Assembly: GCF_013371465.1 (NCBI RefSeq)
Contig: NZ_JABWDU010000003.1
Coordinates: forward strand, 992,001 to 1,056,000
DNA length: 64,000 nucleotides
From: Ensifer oleiphilus
Lineage (GTDB): Bacteria; Pseudomonadota; Alphaproteobacteria; Rhizobiales; Rhizobiaceae
Reading direction: 5' to 3'
Below, piece by piece: positions 17,806 to 26,558 of this stretch (position 1 is its first letter; each line of letters begins with the position of its first letter). The notes beneath the pieces are model-generated. The model had not been told where the DNA came from, made no database searches, and saw only the letters and a program-made list of their open reading frames with translations. Position numbers and translations under genes: made by a program.

Positions 17806-18432
17806 CTACTCCAGAAGCCCGCCCACCCGGCGCGCGACGGCCTGCGCCATTGTTTTCAGGTGGTCCGCAGCGGAATAGCCTGAGATCGTCTTGCGCGGTT
17901 TAAGATCATGGTCGCCGTCCTCCAGCCATAGAACTTCTATAGCATCGGACAGCTGATATCCGAGCGCCTCCTCGCGCGTGCCGAATTCGTCGCGTGTGCC
18001 CTGGCAGATCAATGTCGGCGTCTTCAGGTCTTCGAGGTGTTTGGTGCGCAGCTGCCCTGGCTTTCCCGGCGGGTGGAAAGGGTAGCCAAGGCAAAGCAGG
18101 CCGATGATTTTCCCCTGCGCGTAGAGCTCATCGGCAATCATGCTGGCGACGCGCCCGCCCATTGATTTGCCGCCGATCAGCAACGCGCCGGTGGCGCCAA
18201 GGGTCTCTACCGCAGCCTTGAACTCCGGATTGAGCGTTTCGGCACGGGGTGACGGCTTGCGGCCACCGGATCGGCGCGCTGCCATATAGTCGAACTCAAA
18301 CCGAACGACCCGAAAGCCTTCGGCGGCAAGCGCTTTGGCACAGGCAGTCATCGATGCGGAATCCATCGGCGCGCCGGCGCCGTGCGCAAGCAGGATGGTG
18401 ACGGCTGCATCTTCCGGCCCATCAAACAGCAT
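17806..18432 (-). CDS. Alpha/beta hydrolase (KANL3/Tex30-type, dienelactone-hydrolase-like)
   Basis: About 208 residues from ATG 18432, which has an AGGGAAGAG site; an ATG at 18468 is the alternative. The hydrolase features are the early ILLAHGAGAPMDS loop, the nucleophile elbow GGKSMGGRVAS with Ser, and the catalytic His in EDGDHDLKPRK. The length and the LAHGAG start fit the small KANL3/Tex30 group of alpha/beta hydrolases, whose bacterial substrates are mostly unknown. It is monocistronic and flanked by convergent or unrelated genes. Confidence 0.82.
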   Translation of the reverse strand: MLFDGPEDAAVTILLAHGAGAPMDSASMTACAKALAAEGFRVVRFEFDYMAARRSGGRKPSPRAETLNPEFKAAVETLGATGALLIGGKSMGGRVASMIADELYAQGKIIGLLCLGYPFHPPGKPGQLRTKHLEDLKTPTLICQGTRDEFGTREEALGYQLSDAIEVLWLEDGDHDLKPRKTISGYSAADHLKTMAQAVARRVGGLLE

Positions 18433-18637
18433 GGTCTCTTCCCTCTCGTCACCTTCCGCCAGCGACATTCAGCCTAACGTCAAACCCGGCACCAGCGTCC
18501 GTTCATCGGCCGGGCTGGCTCGCCAGCCGCTTGAGCGCATTCTTCTGGATCGCAACGCGTTCAGAGGAACGTTCCAAGGACACCAGCACTTTGATTCTCG
18601 GCCATATTTCCGGCCTTCAATCTGAAGGCAGACTACT

Positions 18638-19339
18638 CTAGCCGAGCGGGCTTGGCGCGAATTGCGCCACCAGTTCATGCCTATCGCCGGGATAGGTCAA
18701 TCGAACATGGGTTACCGGCGCGCGGCCACTCCAGGTGCGTCTCTCGATCACAAGACAAGCCGCCCCGCTCGAAATATCAAGCGCCTGCGCCGCGCCTCGG
18801 CCTGCGCCAACGGCTCTGATGCGATGCTCAGCCGTGCTCCAAGGCACCTTGCCCAGCAACCAGGAACCGGGCGCTGACGTTTCAAAGAGTTCCGTCTCGG
18901 CTTCGGGAACCGCCGCGAGGCTGATAAGCCGCTCCTCGAAGCAGAAAGGCCGGCCGCCGGCGAAATGCCGGCAGGTGACCTCAAGCAGTCTTGCAGACGG
19001 CGGTAGATCGAGGCGATCCGCATCCCTGCTCTCGGCCTTGCGGATATGGCGTTCATCGAGCTGGAAACTGTACTCCAATCCAAGGGATTGAACCTCCAGC
19101 TTGACGTCATGGATTTCCATTACCGCCGATTGCACGTGGGGAAATGTGACGTAGCTTCCGGATTTGCGTCGACGTTCGATCAGCCCGCGCTTGACCAGTT
19201 CGGTCAACGCCTTGTTCACGGTCATGCGCGAGCAACCGTATTGTTCGGTCAATTCATGTTCGAACGGGATACGGTGGCCGGGCGGCCACGCGCCAGAGAG
19301 AATATGACCTTCAACGTCCCCGAGGATTCGTTGGTGCAA
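18638..19339 (-). CDS. GntR-family regulator, HutC type
   Basis: The protein reads as HutC, the histidine-utilisation repressor group. A winged helix occupies about residues 8-70 (GHRIPFEHELTEQYGCSRMTVNKALTELVKRGLIERRR), followed by a UTRA ligand domain ending in RLTYPGDRHELVAQFAPSPLG. The first codon given, TTG 19339, has no good ribosome-binding site. About 30 further codons upstream read open in frame (...SDQPADETGNQTQSLS) but offer no ATG, GTG or TTG before a TAA near 19430, so the 5' end may be mis-started or degraded. No hut enzyme gene is adjacent; the target is unknown. Confidence 0.8.
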   Translation of the reverse strand: MHQRILGDVEGHILSGAWPPGHRIPFEHELTEQYGCSRMTVNKALTELVKRGLIERRRKSGSYVTFPHVQSAVMEIHDVKLEVQSLGLEYSFQLDERHIRKAESRDADRLDLPPSARLLEVTCRHFAGGRPFCFEERLISLAAVPEAETELFETSAPGSWLLGKVPWSTAEHRIRAVGAGRGAAQALDISSGAACLVIERRTWSGRAPVTHVRLTYPGDRHELVAQFAPSPLG

Positions 19340-19796
19340 CGAAAGCGATTGGGTTTGGTTGCCTGTTTCGTCGGCTGGCTGATCGCTCGAAATGTTGGCA
19401 CCCTCGGTGGCTTTCTGTCTCCAGCGAGCTTAAACATTTCCCAGCGTCGCGACAGCCCTCCCCTTGCCCTTTCCTGCTTTTCCACCAAAGCTTCGCTATC
19501 GGCCGACCTCACCGCACCGACAGGCGCCGGTTGACGCGTAAGCCATCCGTGCTTCCATACTCGCATCGTCACGAGCGCTTGACCGTGGCAGCCCGCTGAC
19601 GGGTCATTGGTGGATTCATCGCGCCGACAAGCATGACCGGCAGCCGCCGGTCGGAACGGTTACGGCGTAACCTATTGTAATTCTTTCAATTATTTCTGAT
19701 ATCGGCTCAACCTGAGCGCCTAGTACACCGGGTGGTGTCGCCGCGATAGGGCTTGCTTCGTCGAGCTCGGCTGCCAAGGCCATAAGATTGCCAAGC
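19340..19796. other. Intergenic region between hutC-like gene and first parS
   Basis: About 450 bp with no convincing gene; the open frames here have mixed third positions. It holds the ambiguous 5' extension of the HutC-like frame. No repeat apart from the parS that follows. Confidence 0.35.
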
Positions 19797-19812
19797 GTTG
19801 ACAGCTGTCAAC
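19797..19812. repeat. parS: parS partition site 1 (upstream of repA)
   Basis: A perfect 16-bp palindrome GTTGACAGCTGTCAAC. It fits the repABC parS consensus GTTNNNNGCNNNNAAC, bound by the ParB-like RepB. It lies about 750 bp upstream of repA. Four more identical copies lie downstream of repC. Confidence 0.85.
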
Positions 19813-19962
19813 CTCGCGCCTCGTGTGGTCAGAATCGCAACTCGGTAACCGCCTATGACGGCATCTGCCTTCCCGCGTTTCGCAGGAACACGCCGTGGAT
19901 CGCGGACTGCTTTCGAGAAACAGTAAGGCCGATGATCACCGTTCGTGCATGCAGCCCTCGTG

Positions 19963-20142
19963 TCAGTAGAACAGGTGCCACGGGGTCAGAAAGGCCCGGG
20001 CCCATTCCTGTTCGCGCTCGCGCTCACGATCGTTCGCCGGCTCGCGCGGCGTCAATTCGATGCGTGGCTTGACCGCCTGCACGACCGCCTTCGGTGCTGG
20101 AGGCTCCAGGTAGCCAAGCGTCATCCCGCCGAGATAGAACAT
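19963..20142 (-). CDS. Short candidate gene, 59 residues, divergent from repA
   Basis: A 59-codon frame on the minus strand, from ATG 20142 to TGA 19963, with 80% or more of codons ending in G or C. AGGGA lies six bases before the ATG. TTGACA-N17-AAGATC promoter elements lie further upstream (20216-20211 and 20193-20188). The protein begins MFYLGGMTLGYLEPPAPK, has a charged central stretch rich in Arg-Glu and ends FLTPWHLFY. No family is recognised. It is soluble and possibly basic-acidic helical in the middle. Its place between parS and repA makes a plasmid-related role conceivable, but that is inference. Confidence 0.5.
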   Translation of the reverse strand: MFYLGGMTLGYLEPPAPKAVVQAVKPRIELTPREPANDREREREQEWARAFLTPWHLFY

Positions 20143-20560
20143 GTTGCATCCCTTCCAGTCCGCCTGACATCATCGTCATCGCATCACGATCTTGCCACAA
20201 TCCGGCTCCCTGTCAATAGTCGACTAAATCCATATTCTAATAGCGATCATTTCAGCCGCGGTGGGCAATTCAGCCGGGCGGTGTCGCGACCTCCTTTCGG
20301 ACCTTATACACCTGGTCCGATGGCACCCGTGGCGGTGCTATTCTGCGGAGGTGCGATCGGTTCTCGATGACGGCTTTCCGGTCGACATCACCGGAGTTGT
20401 CCGCGGACAACTGATGACTTCTCCGGCGCGTTCACTGGTGCTTGGAGCACTTATACATGCTTTCGGCTATCCATTTGTACATTCACACCGAATCGGATCA
20501 TAGTGCATCTGCGCATATTGCCCCGATATGACAATTTTTGCGCAGTTTTTGGAGAACTCG
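20143..20560. other. repA upstream regulatory region
   Basis: About 420 bp that should contain the repABC promoter and the RepA/RepB autorepression operator. A 10-bp palindrome TAGTCGACTA (20217-20226) abuts the -35 of the divergent small gene. No clear sigma-70 pair for repA was identified by eye, and no parS copy lies inside this stretch. Confidence 0.35.
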
Positions 20561-21757
20561 ATGTTGCAGCATAAAATCCATGGCCTCGATGTGCAGGAGC
20601 ATTTACCAACGCTCCTGGCTGCCGATGCCTTGGAACTCGCGCATCAGCTCCAGCAGCACCAGAAGAAGATCTTCCCGCCGCAAATGCAAAAGACGTTGCG
20701 TCTTTTCAGCCCGGCCGAAGCAGCCGCCTTTATCGGAATCGGCGAAGGCTATCTGCGCCAGATCGCTTCAGAGGGCCATGGCCCCGAGCCGTTGTCAAAC
20801 GGGCGGCGCATGTATGCGGTCTCCGATATCGAGCGCATTCGTCGTGTTCTGGACGAGGGCGGCAAGGCGGGAAAATACGTACCGCATCGCCGCGGCGACG
20901 AGAGACTGCAGGTCATCTCGGTCATGAACTTCAAGGGTGGGTCGGCCAAAACAACGACCTCGGCACATCTTGCGCAATATCTGGCGCTTCGGGGCTACCG
21001 GACGCTTGCGATCGATCTCGATCCGCAGGCCTCGCTTTCGGCGCTCTTCGGCCACCAGCCGGAACTGGACGTCGGTGAATCCGAAACGCTGTACGGCGCC
21101 ATTCGCTATGAAAATCCGCGGCCAGTCGCCGAGATCGTCCGCTCGACCCATATGCCCAACCTTCACCTGGTCCCCGGCAACCTTGAACTCATGGAATTCG
21201 AGCACGAGACGCCGAAGGCGATGACCAGCGGCTCGGCCGAAACCATGTTTTTCGCGCGGATCGGCGATGTGCTTGCCGATATCGAGAGTTTTTACGACAT
21301 CGTCATCATCGATTGCCCGCCGCAGCTCGGTTTTCTCACCATGTCGGCGCTGTGCGCTGCGACATCGGTGCTGATTACCGTGCATCCGCAGATGCTCGAC
21401 GTCATGTCCATGTCCCAGTTTCTCTCGATGACGAGCGAGTTGATGCGCGTCGTCGAAGATGCCGGCGGCCGAACCAGCTACGACTGGATGCGCTATCTCG
21501 TGACCCGGTTCGAGCCGAATGACGGTCCGCAGAGCCAGATGACCGGCTTCATGCGATCGATCTTCGGCAACCGAATGCTGCACAACGCCATGGTCAAATC
21601 GACGGCCGTTTCCGATGCCGGCGTAACAAAACAGACGCTCTATGAGGTCGAGCGGTCGCAGTTTGTCCGCGGCACTTACGACCGCGCAATGGATTCCCTG
21701 ACGCTCGTCAATGGCGAGATCGAGGAACTCCTGCGCAAAGTGTGGGGAAGGAAATAA
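20561..21757 (+). CDS. repA: Plasmid partition ATPase RepA (ParA family)
   Basis: A 398-residue protein from ATG 20561. This start has GGAG six bases upstream and the typical RepA length; an in-frame ATG at 20528 lacks a site. An N-terminal DNA-binding region (AEAAAFIGIGEGYLRQIASEGHGPEP, MerR-like) precedes the ParA ATPase domain. That domain has a deviant Walker A (NFKGGSAKTTTSAHLA), IDLDPQASLS, and the DxxPQLG motif in IIDCPPQLG. RepA drives plasmid segregation with RepB and represses the operon. It is the first gene of a complete repABC cassette. Confidence 0.96.
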   Translation: MLQHKIHGLDVQEHLPTLLAADALELAHQLQQHQKKIFPPQMQKTLRLFSPAEAAAFIGIGEGYLRQIASEGHGPEPLSNGRRMYAVSDIERIRRVLDEGGKAGKYVPHRRGDERLQVISVMNFKGGSAKTTTSAHLAQYLALRGYRTLAIDLDPQASLSALFGHQPELDVGESETLYGAIRYENPRPVAEIVRSTHMPNLHLVPGNLELMEFEHETPKAMTSGSAETMFFARIGDVLADIESFYDIVIIDCPPQLGFLTMSALCAATSVLITVHPQMLDVMSMSQFLSMTSELMRVVEDAGGRTSYDWMRYLVTRFEPNDGPQSQMTGFMRSIFGNRMLHNAMVKSTAVSDAGVTKQTLYEVERSQFVRGTYDRAMDSLTLVNGEIEELLRKVWGRK

Positions 21758-21760
21758 GCC

Positions 21761-22756
21761 GTGGCCCGCAAGAACCTCATCGGTGTTTCAGACAACCACG
21801 TCGCAGACGGCGAGGACCGCCCGCTGGCTGGCCTCGTCGGCCTCAGTCCCGGCCAGCGGCCCTCGAGCCCGATCGGCGGTATTACACGCTCGCTTTCCAA
21901 CATTACGCAGAAGGTAGAGCGCGCGCAGGAGCTGGAACGCCAGCTCGCCGAAGGTCTGGCAATTATCGAGCTCGATCCGGCGCTCGTCGATGCTTCCTTT
22001 GTCGCCGATCGTCTCGGCGTTGCAGCCGAAGCCGAGCAGTCGCTTCTTCAGCAGATCCGGGACCACGGACAACAGGTGCCGATCCTGGTTCGCCCGCATC
22101 CAAGCGAAGATGGGCGCTACCAGGTAGCCTATGGACATCGTCGCCTGACCGCCATGCGAGAACTCGGTAGTAAAGTCAGGGCTGTCGTTCGCGATCTCAG
22201 CGACGAGCAGCTGGTGATCTCGCAAGGCCAGGAAAACAACGCGCGCACCGACCTCTCGTTTATCGAGCGTTCGCTATTTGCCGCTCGTCTAGAGGACCGA
22301 GACTTTTCGCGTGATGTCATCATGTCATCGCTGGGCGTCGATAAGGCGGCCCTGTCGAAAATGATCGCGATCGTACGCCGGCTTCCGGTCGACCTCATCG
22401 AGGCAATCGGCGCGGCACCATCCATCGGGCGGCGGCGATGGACCGAACTCGCCGATCTCGTGGCCAATGACGACAAGCGCACAGAAGCCCATGGTTACGC
22501 ACGCCGATCAGATTTCCTGGCCCGCGAGAGCGATCAACGGTTCGAGACACTGTTTGCATTCCTGAGCACGGTAAAGACCAGGAGCCAGGCAGTCGCGTGG
22601 GTGGCGCCGGATGATACCCGGCCCGTACGCATCCGGGAGACAAACAGCGAAACGACGCTTTCCTTCAACAAGAAGGCCGCGCCGGGCTTTGCAGATTTCG
22701 TGAGGCAGAGGCTCAAATCTCTGTACCTCGAATATCAAGAGGAAACAGGAGACTAA
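21761..22756 (+). CDS. repB: Plasmid partition protein RepB (ParB family)
   Basis: A 331-residue protein with a GTG start three bases after the repA stop and a GGAAGGA site inside the repA end. The ParB/Srx domain is seen at about residues 95-170 (QVPILVRPHPSEDGRYQVAYGHRRLTAMRELG, ENNARTDLSFIERSLFA). A KorB-type helix-turn-helix follows (DVIMSSLGVDKAALSKMIAIVRRLP). RepB binds the parS palindromes and, with RepA, partitions the replicon. The five parS copies in this window are its expected targets. Confidence 0.96.
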   Translation: MARKNLIGVSDNHVADGEDRPLAGLVGLSPGQRPSSPIGGITRSLSNITQKVERAQELERQLAEGLAIIELDPALVDASFVADRLGVAAEAEQSLLQQIRDHGQQVPILVRPHPSEDGRYQVAYGHRRLTAMRELGSKVRAVVRDLSDEQLVISQGQENNARTDLSFIERSLFAARLEDRDFSRDVIMSSLGVDKAALSKMIAIVRRLPVDLIEAIGAAPSIGRRRWTELADLVANDDKRTEAHGYARRSDFLARESDQRFETLFAFLSTVKTRSQAVAWVAPDDTRPVRIRETNSETTLSFNKKAAPGFADFVRQRLKSLYLEYQEETGD

Positions 22757-22761
22757 CAGAG

Positions 22762-22817
22762 CAAAAGAAAAAGGCTTCCGAACGACTGGCGCTGCGGAAA
22801 CCCTTCTCTCGTGTAGC
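22762..22817 (-). ncRNA. Antisense counter-transcribed RNA (ctRNA/incA) controlling repC
   Basis: In the 155-bp repB-repC gap the minus strand carries TTGACA (22852-22847), a 17-bp spacer and GATTCT (22829-22824), a good promoter. About 20-40 bases on, GGTTTCCG (22802-22795) pairs with CGGAAGCC (22780-22773), one G-U wobble, followed by TTTTTCTTTT. That is an intrinsic terminator giving an RNA of roughly 50 nt. Its position and strand match the ctRNAs that repress repC translation in repABC plasmids. The exact 5' end is estimated. Confidence 0.82.
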
Positions 22818-22911
22818 AACTAGAGAATCCCATTTCCGCGAATCACTGTCAAGCGTTTTTAACGTCGTTTCGGCGAACGAACTTCTTTTGCCTTTGAAAA
22901 GGTGAAGAAAG

Positions 22912-24207
22912 ATGGAGCGTGGAAATGTGACGACGCCCTTTGGGCGGCGCGCGATGACGCTTGGCATGTTCGCAAGCCAAGTCGTCGCGAGCGAAATCGA
23001 TTCGCATCAGTCGATCGATAAATGGAAACTGTTTCGGACTGTCTGCGAAGCCAAGGCGATCGTCGGTGTGTCCGACCGTGCCTTGGCCGTGCTCAATGCA
23101 TTGCTCAGCTTCTATCCGAAGGTCGAGCTGACCAGCGGCAAAGGCCTGGTGGTTTTTCCGTCGAACAACCAATTAGCACTGCGCACGCACGGCATGGCGG
23201 GCACGACCTTGCGCCGTCATCTGGCAGCCTTGGTGGAAGCTGGCCTCATCCTGCGCAAGGACAGTCCCAATGGCAAACGCTACGCCCGCCGAGACACAAA
23301 GGGGTCGATCGGCGACGCCTTCGGGTTCGACCTTTCTCCGCTGCTCGCACGCGCCCGCGAACTGCAGACAGCAGCAGCCGACATCGCCCTCGCCCGCCAG
23401 GAGACGCAGCTCGCACGTGAGCGTCTCAGCCTCTGCCGCCGCGACCTTTCCAAGCTCATCGAAGTTCTGCGCGAAACCGATCCCGTATCCGATTGCGACG
23501 ACCTTCAGCAACGTTACCTGCTCGCCGTTGAGCCCCTTCCAAGGAAACCAACGCTTGCTGAAATCGAACATGTGCTCGGCAAACTCGGCGTCTTGCGCGC
23601 GGAAGTTCTCAACCAATTGGAAAAACTGATAAATTTGCGAAAACTGGGCACCAATGATAGCCAAAATGGCTGCCACATACAGAGTTCATATCCAGACTCT
23701 CCTACTGAATCTGAACAGGGCTTAGGAAACGACACTCAGGCAGGTTTGAGATCGAACGGCGGAGAAAGTGTTGTTCTCGATGAACCATCGGTTAGCGAAA
23801 TCGTCAGGACCAACTTTGCCGACAAGCCCGAGCCGATGCCGACTGAGCAGCGTCACTCCACACAGGCTTTCCCTCTATCGACTGTGCTGAAGGCTTGCCC
23901 TGATATCATCGATTATGGCCCTGGCGGCGAAATCCGCTCCTGGCGTGATCTGATGACAGCAGCCGTGGTCGTGCGCTCCATGCTGAATGTCAGCCAAGGT
24001 GCACATGACGAAGCTTGCCGGGTACTCGGCCCAGAAACGGCAGCCGCGGTGCTTGCATGTATTCTGCAGCGTTCGACGCACATTGCGTCAGCTGGCGGTT
24101 ACTTGCGCGATCTGACCCGCCGTTCACTCCGGAAGGAGTTTGCCGTCGGTCCGATGATTATGGCGTTGCTGCGATCCCATCCTGGCAACGTGTCGCTAGC
24201 CAGCTGA
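22912..24207 (+). CDS. repC: Replication initiator RepC
   Basis: A 431-residue protein starting at ATG 22912 after GAAGAAAG. It reads as RepC throughout: the N-terminal half contains FGRRAMTLGMFASQ and the winged-helix-like region LRRHLAALVEAGLILRKDSPNGKRYARR. The mid-protein Arg/Glu-rich helix is followed by a low-similarity linker (about residues 250-315) and a conserved C-terminal third (SWRDLMTAAVVVRSMLNVSQGAHDEAC). In this family the origin of replication lies inside the repC coding sequence, so the oriV of the replicon is expected within these coordinates. The antisense RNA upstream should limit its synthesis. Confidence 0.96.
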   Translation: MERGNVTTPFGRRAMTLGMFASQVVASEIDSHQSIDKWKLFRTVCEAKAIVGVSDRALAVLNALLSFYPKVELTSGKGLVVFPSNNQLALRTHGMAGTTLRRHLAALVEAGLILRKDSPNGKRYARRDTKGSIGDAFGFDLSPLLARARELQTAAADIALARQETQLARERLSLCRRDLSKLIEVLRETDPVSDCDDLQQRYLLAVEPLPRKPTLAEIEHVLGKLGVLRAEVLNQLEKLINLRKLGTNDSQNGCHIQSSYPDSPTESEQGLGNDTQAGLRSNGGESVVLDEPSVSEIVRTNFADKPEPMPTEQRHSTQAFPLSTVLKACPDIIDYGPGGEIRSWRDLMTAAVVVRSMLNVSQGAHDEACRVLGPETAAAVLACILQRSTHIASAGGYLRDLTRRSLRKEFAVGPMIMALLRSHPGNVSLAS

Positions 24208-24236
24208 CCTCGAAGCTTGGTTTGGTTTTTGCTCCG

Positions 24237-24252
24237 GTTGACAGCTGTCAAC
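24237..24252. repeat. parS: parS partition site 2
   Basis: Exact copy of GTTGACAGCTGTCAAC, 30 bp after the repC stop. Here the palindrome extends to 20 bp, CGG...CCG, longer than the other copies. Confidence 0.85.
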
Positions 24253-24666
24253 CGATGTTGACCCGCGCCCGGAGTTCAACACAGCGAACGCATTATAACT
24301 GTTCCGCTGCGGCAGACGTGCGTCCATCGTTTGCATGAGTGGTGAGGTTCTCACCGGTCTGATGATCGAAGTGTGCCCCACGTAGCGACGTGGCTATTTT
24401 GAGCGATGCAGATAGTGAACCTGGCGTCCCGACAGATCATAACGCTTCTTGATTGTCGGAAGAAGAAAATTGCCCCATCTGAACCTCGCGACCTCCCAGA
24501 TGGCACTTCGGCAGCAACTGCGAGCGTTGATTCGCCGAGCTCATTAGGCAGGTCAGATGCGCGGTTGTGAGGCGCATCAATTTGCCTTGCGTTTGAACAA
24601 GGCCTGCGCGTAACTTCTCTCTGCGCGCAGTTTTAGCGCTGACATTCGTCAACCTTGGGGGCGATT
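24253..24666. other. Intergenic region downstream of repC
   Basis: About 410 bp containing no convincing gene. A minus-strand frame at 24437-24652 has mixed third positions and is not accepted. It separates the second parS from a small secreted protein gene. Confidence 0.35.
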
Positions 24667-25008
24667 ATGTATTTCAACAGGACGATACTTCGATCTTCGT
24701 TCGTCTCGCTGATGATTTCTCTGGCGGTCGTCGCCTCGCCGGTGGCCGTTCCAGGCAAGGCCAGCGCTCAAACCAATATCAACATCAACATCGGGGTCGG
24801 CACCAGCCTCAATAGCGGTCGCGGCATTACGTGTAGTCAGGGAGAACGGTTGCTCCGCAATCGTGGCTTCCGTGATATTCGTCGGGTTGACTGCCGAGGC
24901 AGGTTTTTTGTCTATCGCGCATGGCGTGGCAATACCCGCTTCGAAATCGGTGTTCGTCAAATCGACGGCAGAATTGTCGATATGCGGCGTATCGACCGTC
25001 GCAGATAG
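24667..25008 (+). CDS. Small secreted hypothetical protein
   Basis: A 113-residue protein from ATG 24667, with a G-rich site six bases upstream; an in-frame TTG at 24655 was rejected. It has a Sec signal peptide (MYFNRTILRSSFVSLMISLAV..., cleavage near KASAQT). A short Asn/Ile-rich stretch (NININIGV) and a mature domain with two Cys follow (GITCSQGERLLRNRGFRDIRRVDCRGRFFVYRA). The layout resembles small rhizobial periplasmic PepSY-like proteins, but I do not claim a family. It is the only clear gene between repC and the RHE_PE00001-like gene, surrounded by parS sites. Confidence 0.65.
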   Translation: MYFNRTILRSSFVSLMISLAVVASPVAVPGKASAQTNININIGVGTSLNSGRGITCSQGERLLRNRGFRDIRRVDCRGRFFVYRAWRGNTRFEIGVRQIDGRIVDMRRIDRRR

Positions 25009-25694
25009 ACGCGCGTTACACTGTCGGTGAGCGAGAGCCACCCATGGAACTCGGTCCGGAGCCATAACGATTTGACGTTGCGGCAACCATCCGGCGTCGC
25101 CGAGTAGCTAGAGGGCATCTAGCTCAGCCTCGCTGACGCTCTTGGGCAAGTCTTCTGCATCCTGTTCCTCAGCGCATAGCGTGGCCCAAGGTTGCGATCC
25201 TATACGGAACTTTGGCCAGCGGGACCGTAGAGTAGTCGCCGGCAGAGGTTGGATGTCCGCTCAGGGAGAGTGCGCCGCGGTTGGCGGTGGGAACGACTGT
25301 TGCAAGTTGGATGGCAGACTTTTCGGTTTTTTACGGAGCCCTCTACCGTTCAAGAGCGCAAAGCGTGCGCTGGAAGACAGACTTTATAAGCCCTTATCTG
25401 GCAAGCGAGACGGCGCTCCAAAGGAAGCTAAAGCGGCGATAACTTCCCTCACCTGAAGCCTCCGCCTGCTTATGGTGATCGACGCAAGACGAGCCGACTT
25501 CGGTACCAGCTGAGCGGCATCAGTCGATTGAGATCGGACGTTGTGCGCCACCCGGCCTATCGGACGTTCTGCGTGCAGAGCCTGCGCGGAAGATCCGCAC
25601 GCGGAGAAAGGTTGATACATACCAGGGGGCGAAACGATACTGCGGACCTGCACTGGCGGACAGTTGGGCTGCGCCTGCAGCAGTCACCCGGCGT
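25009..25694. other. Gene-poor region before parS 3
   Basis: About 690 bp with lower GC and mixed codon positions in all frames; the short open frames are not supported. I see no transposase, tRNA or attachment-site structure. Confidence 0.35.
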
Positions 25695-25710
25695 GTTGAC
25701 AGCTGTCAAC
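25695..25710. repeat. parS: parS partition site 3
   Basis: Exact copy of the 16-bp palindrome GTTGACAGCTGTCAAC in the non-coding stretch downstream of repC. Confidence 0.85.
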
Positions 25711-26215
25711 AGTTCTGGCCGCATCCATCTGGATTTCAACCCAATGAAACGAGGCTCGCGTTTTCCGTCAATGCCCTGGCTTCTCGAAGCAGCCAACGTT
25801 CGGTTTGGCTGAGACAACGACACCTATATGCGCCATTGGATTGCGCGCCTGGCGGTCAGGCCTGGGCGGCAGTGCCGTAGAAAGCGCACGAGCAATGGAT
25901 CATTGATCGATGTTGGACAATGTGACGCGGGCAAGACTCTAACCCGGCTGTGGAACAACATTGAGCTAAGTATTGATTGTCACTTCGATTGCTTCCGTGG
26001 AGCGGGCAGTTTGCCCTGATTAGACGGAGATCCGTGCCGCTTCGTGCGAGGGCTTCGGTGACGGCATTTGCTAGCTCCGTCTGTAAACATGCGCAGGATC
26101 CCATCCTCACGAAGATCTACCGCCGCCGGTAGGCTGGTAGAGGTTGCGGTCGTCTGTGATCTCATCGTCGGAGGGGCGCGCCTCCTTCTAGACGTTTCAG
26201 GCCACAGTGGATGCC
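25711..26215. other. Non-coding region between parS 3 and parS 4
   Basis: About 500 bp with no gene seen on either strand. No extra parS-like palindrome was noticed. Confidence 0.3.
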
Positions 26216-26231
26216 GTTGACAGCTGTCAAC
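26216..26231. repeat. parS: parS partition site 4
   Basis: Exact copy of GTTGACAGCTGTCAAC, about 520 bp from site 3. Confidence 0.85.
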
Positions 26232-26542
26232 TCGCCGCGGAATAGACAGAGTGTCTGCGAAATGATGCTGTTCGGGACGCCGTAGATGCCATGAACTGGG
26301 GAGCGGTAGTGGGCGACCCATCGCCTGGTAAAGGCTAAGGCGCCTTTATTGTCCGGCGCAGCAGCACCCCTCTGGAGAAACGCCAGCGGTCGTGATGGCA
26401 TGTGCGGCGCCTGTGGCTGAGTGGCGTTGCGCAATCATTTGTAACGAAGTTCCCGGGTGGGCTCTGGCATCGGGCCACCTTCCTTGTTGTCGGAGTGCGC
26501 CAGAATTGGCGTGATCATGCTACTCCGGTATCGCCGGCAACA
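26232..26542. other. Non-coding region between parS 4 and parS 5
   Basis: About 310 bp. No supported gene or further repeat. Confidence 0.3.
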
Positions 26543-26558
26543 GTTGACAGCTGTCAAC
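26543..26558. repeat. parS: parS partition site 5
   Basis: Exact copy of GTTGACAGCTGTCAAC, about 330 bp from site 4 and some 410 bp before the RHE_PE00001-like gene. Confidence 0.85.

Noticed and set aside
19945-20370. A 141-residue open frame on the + strand
   Set aside because: Its codon pattern is poor, and the opposite strand holds the better supported 59-residue frame.
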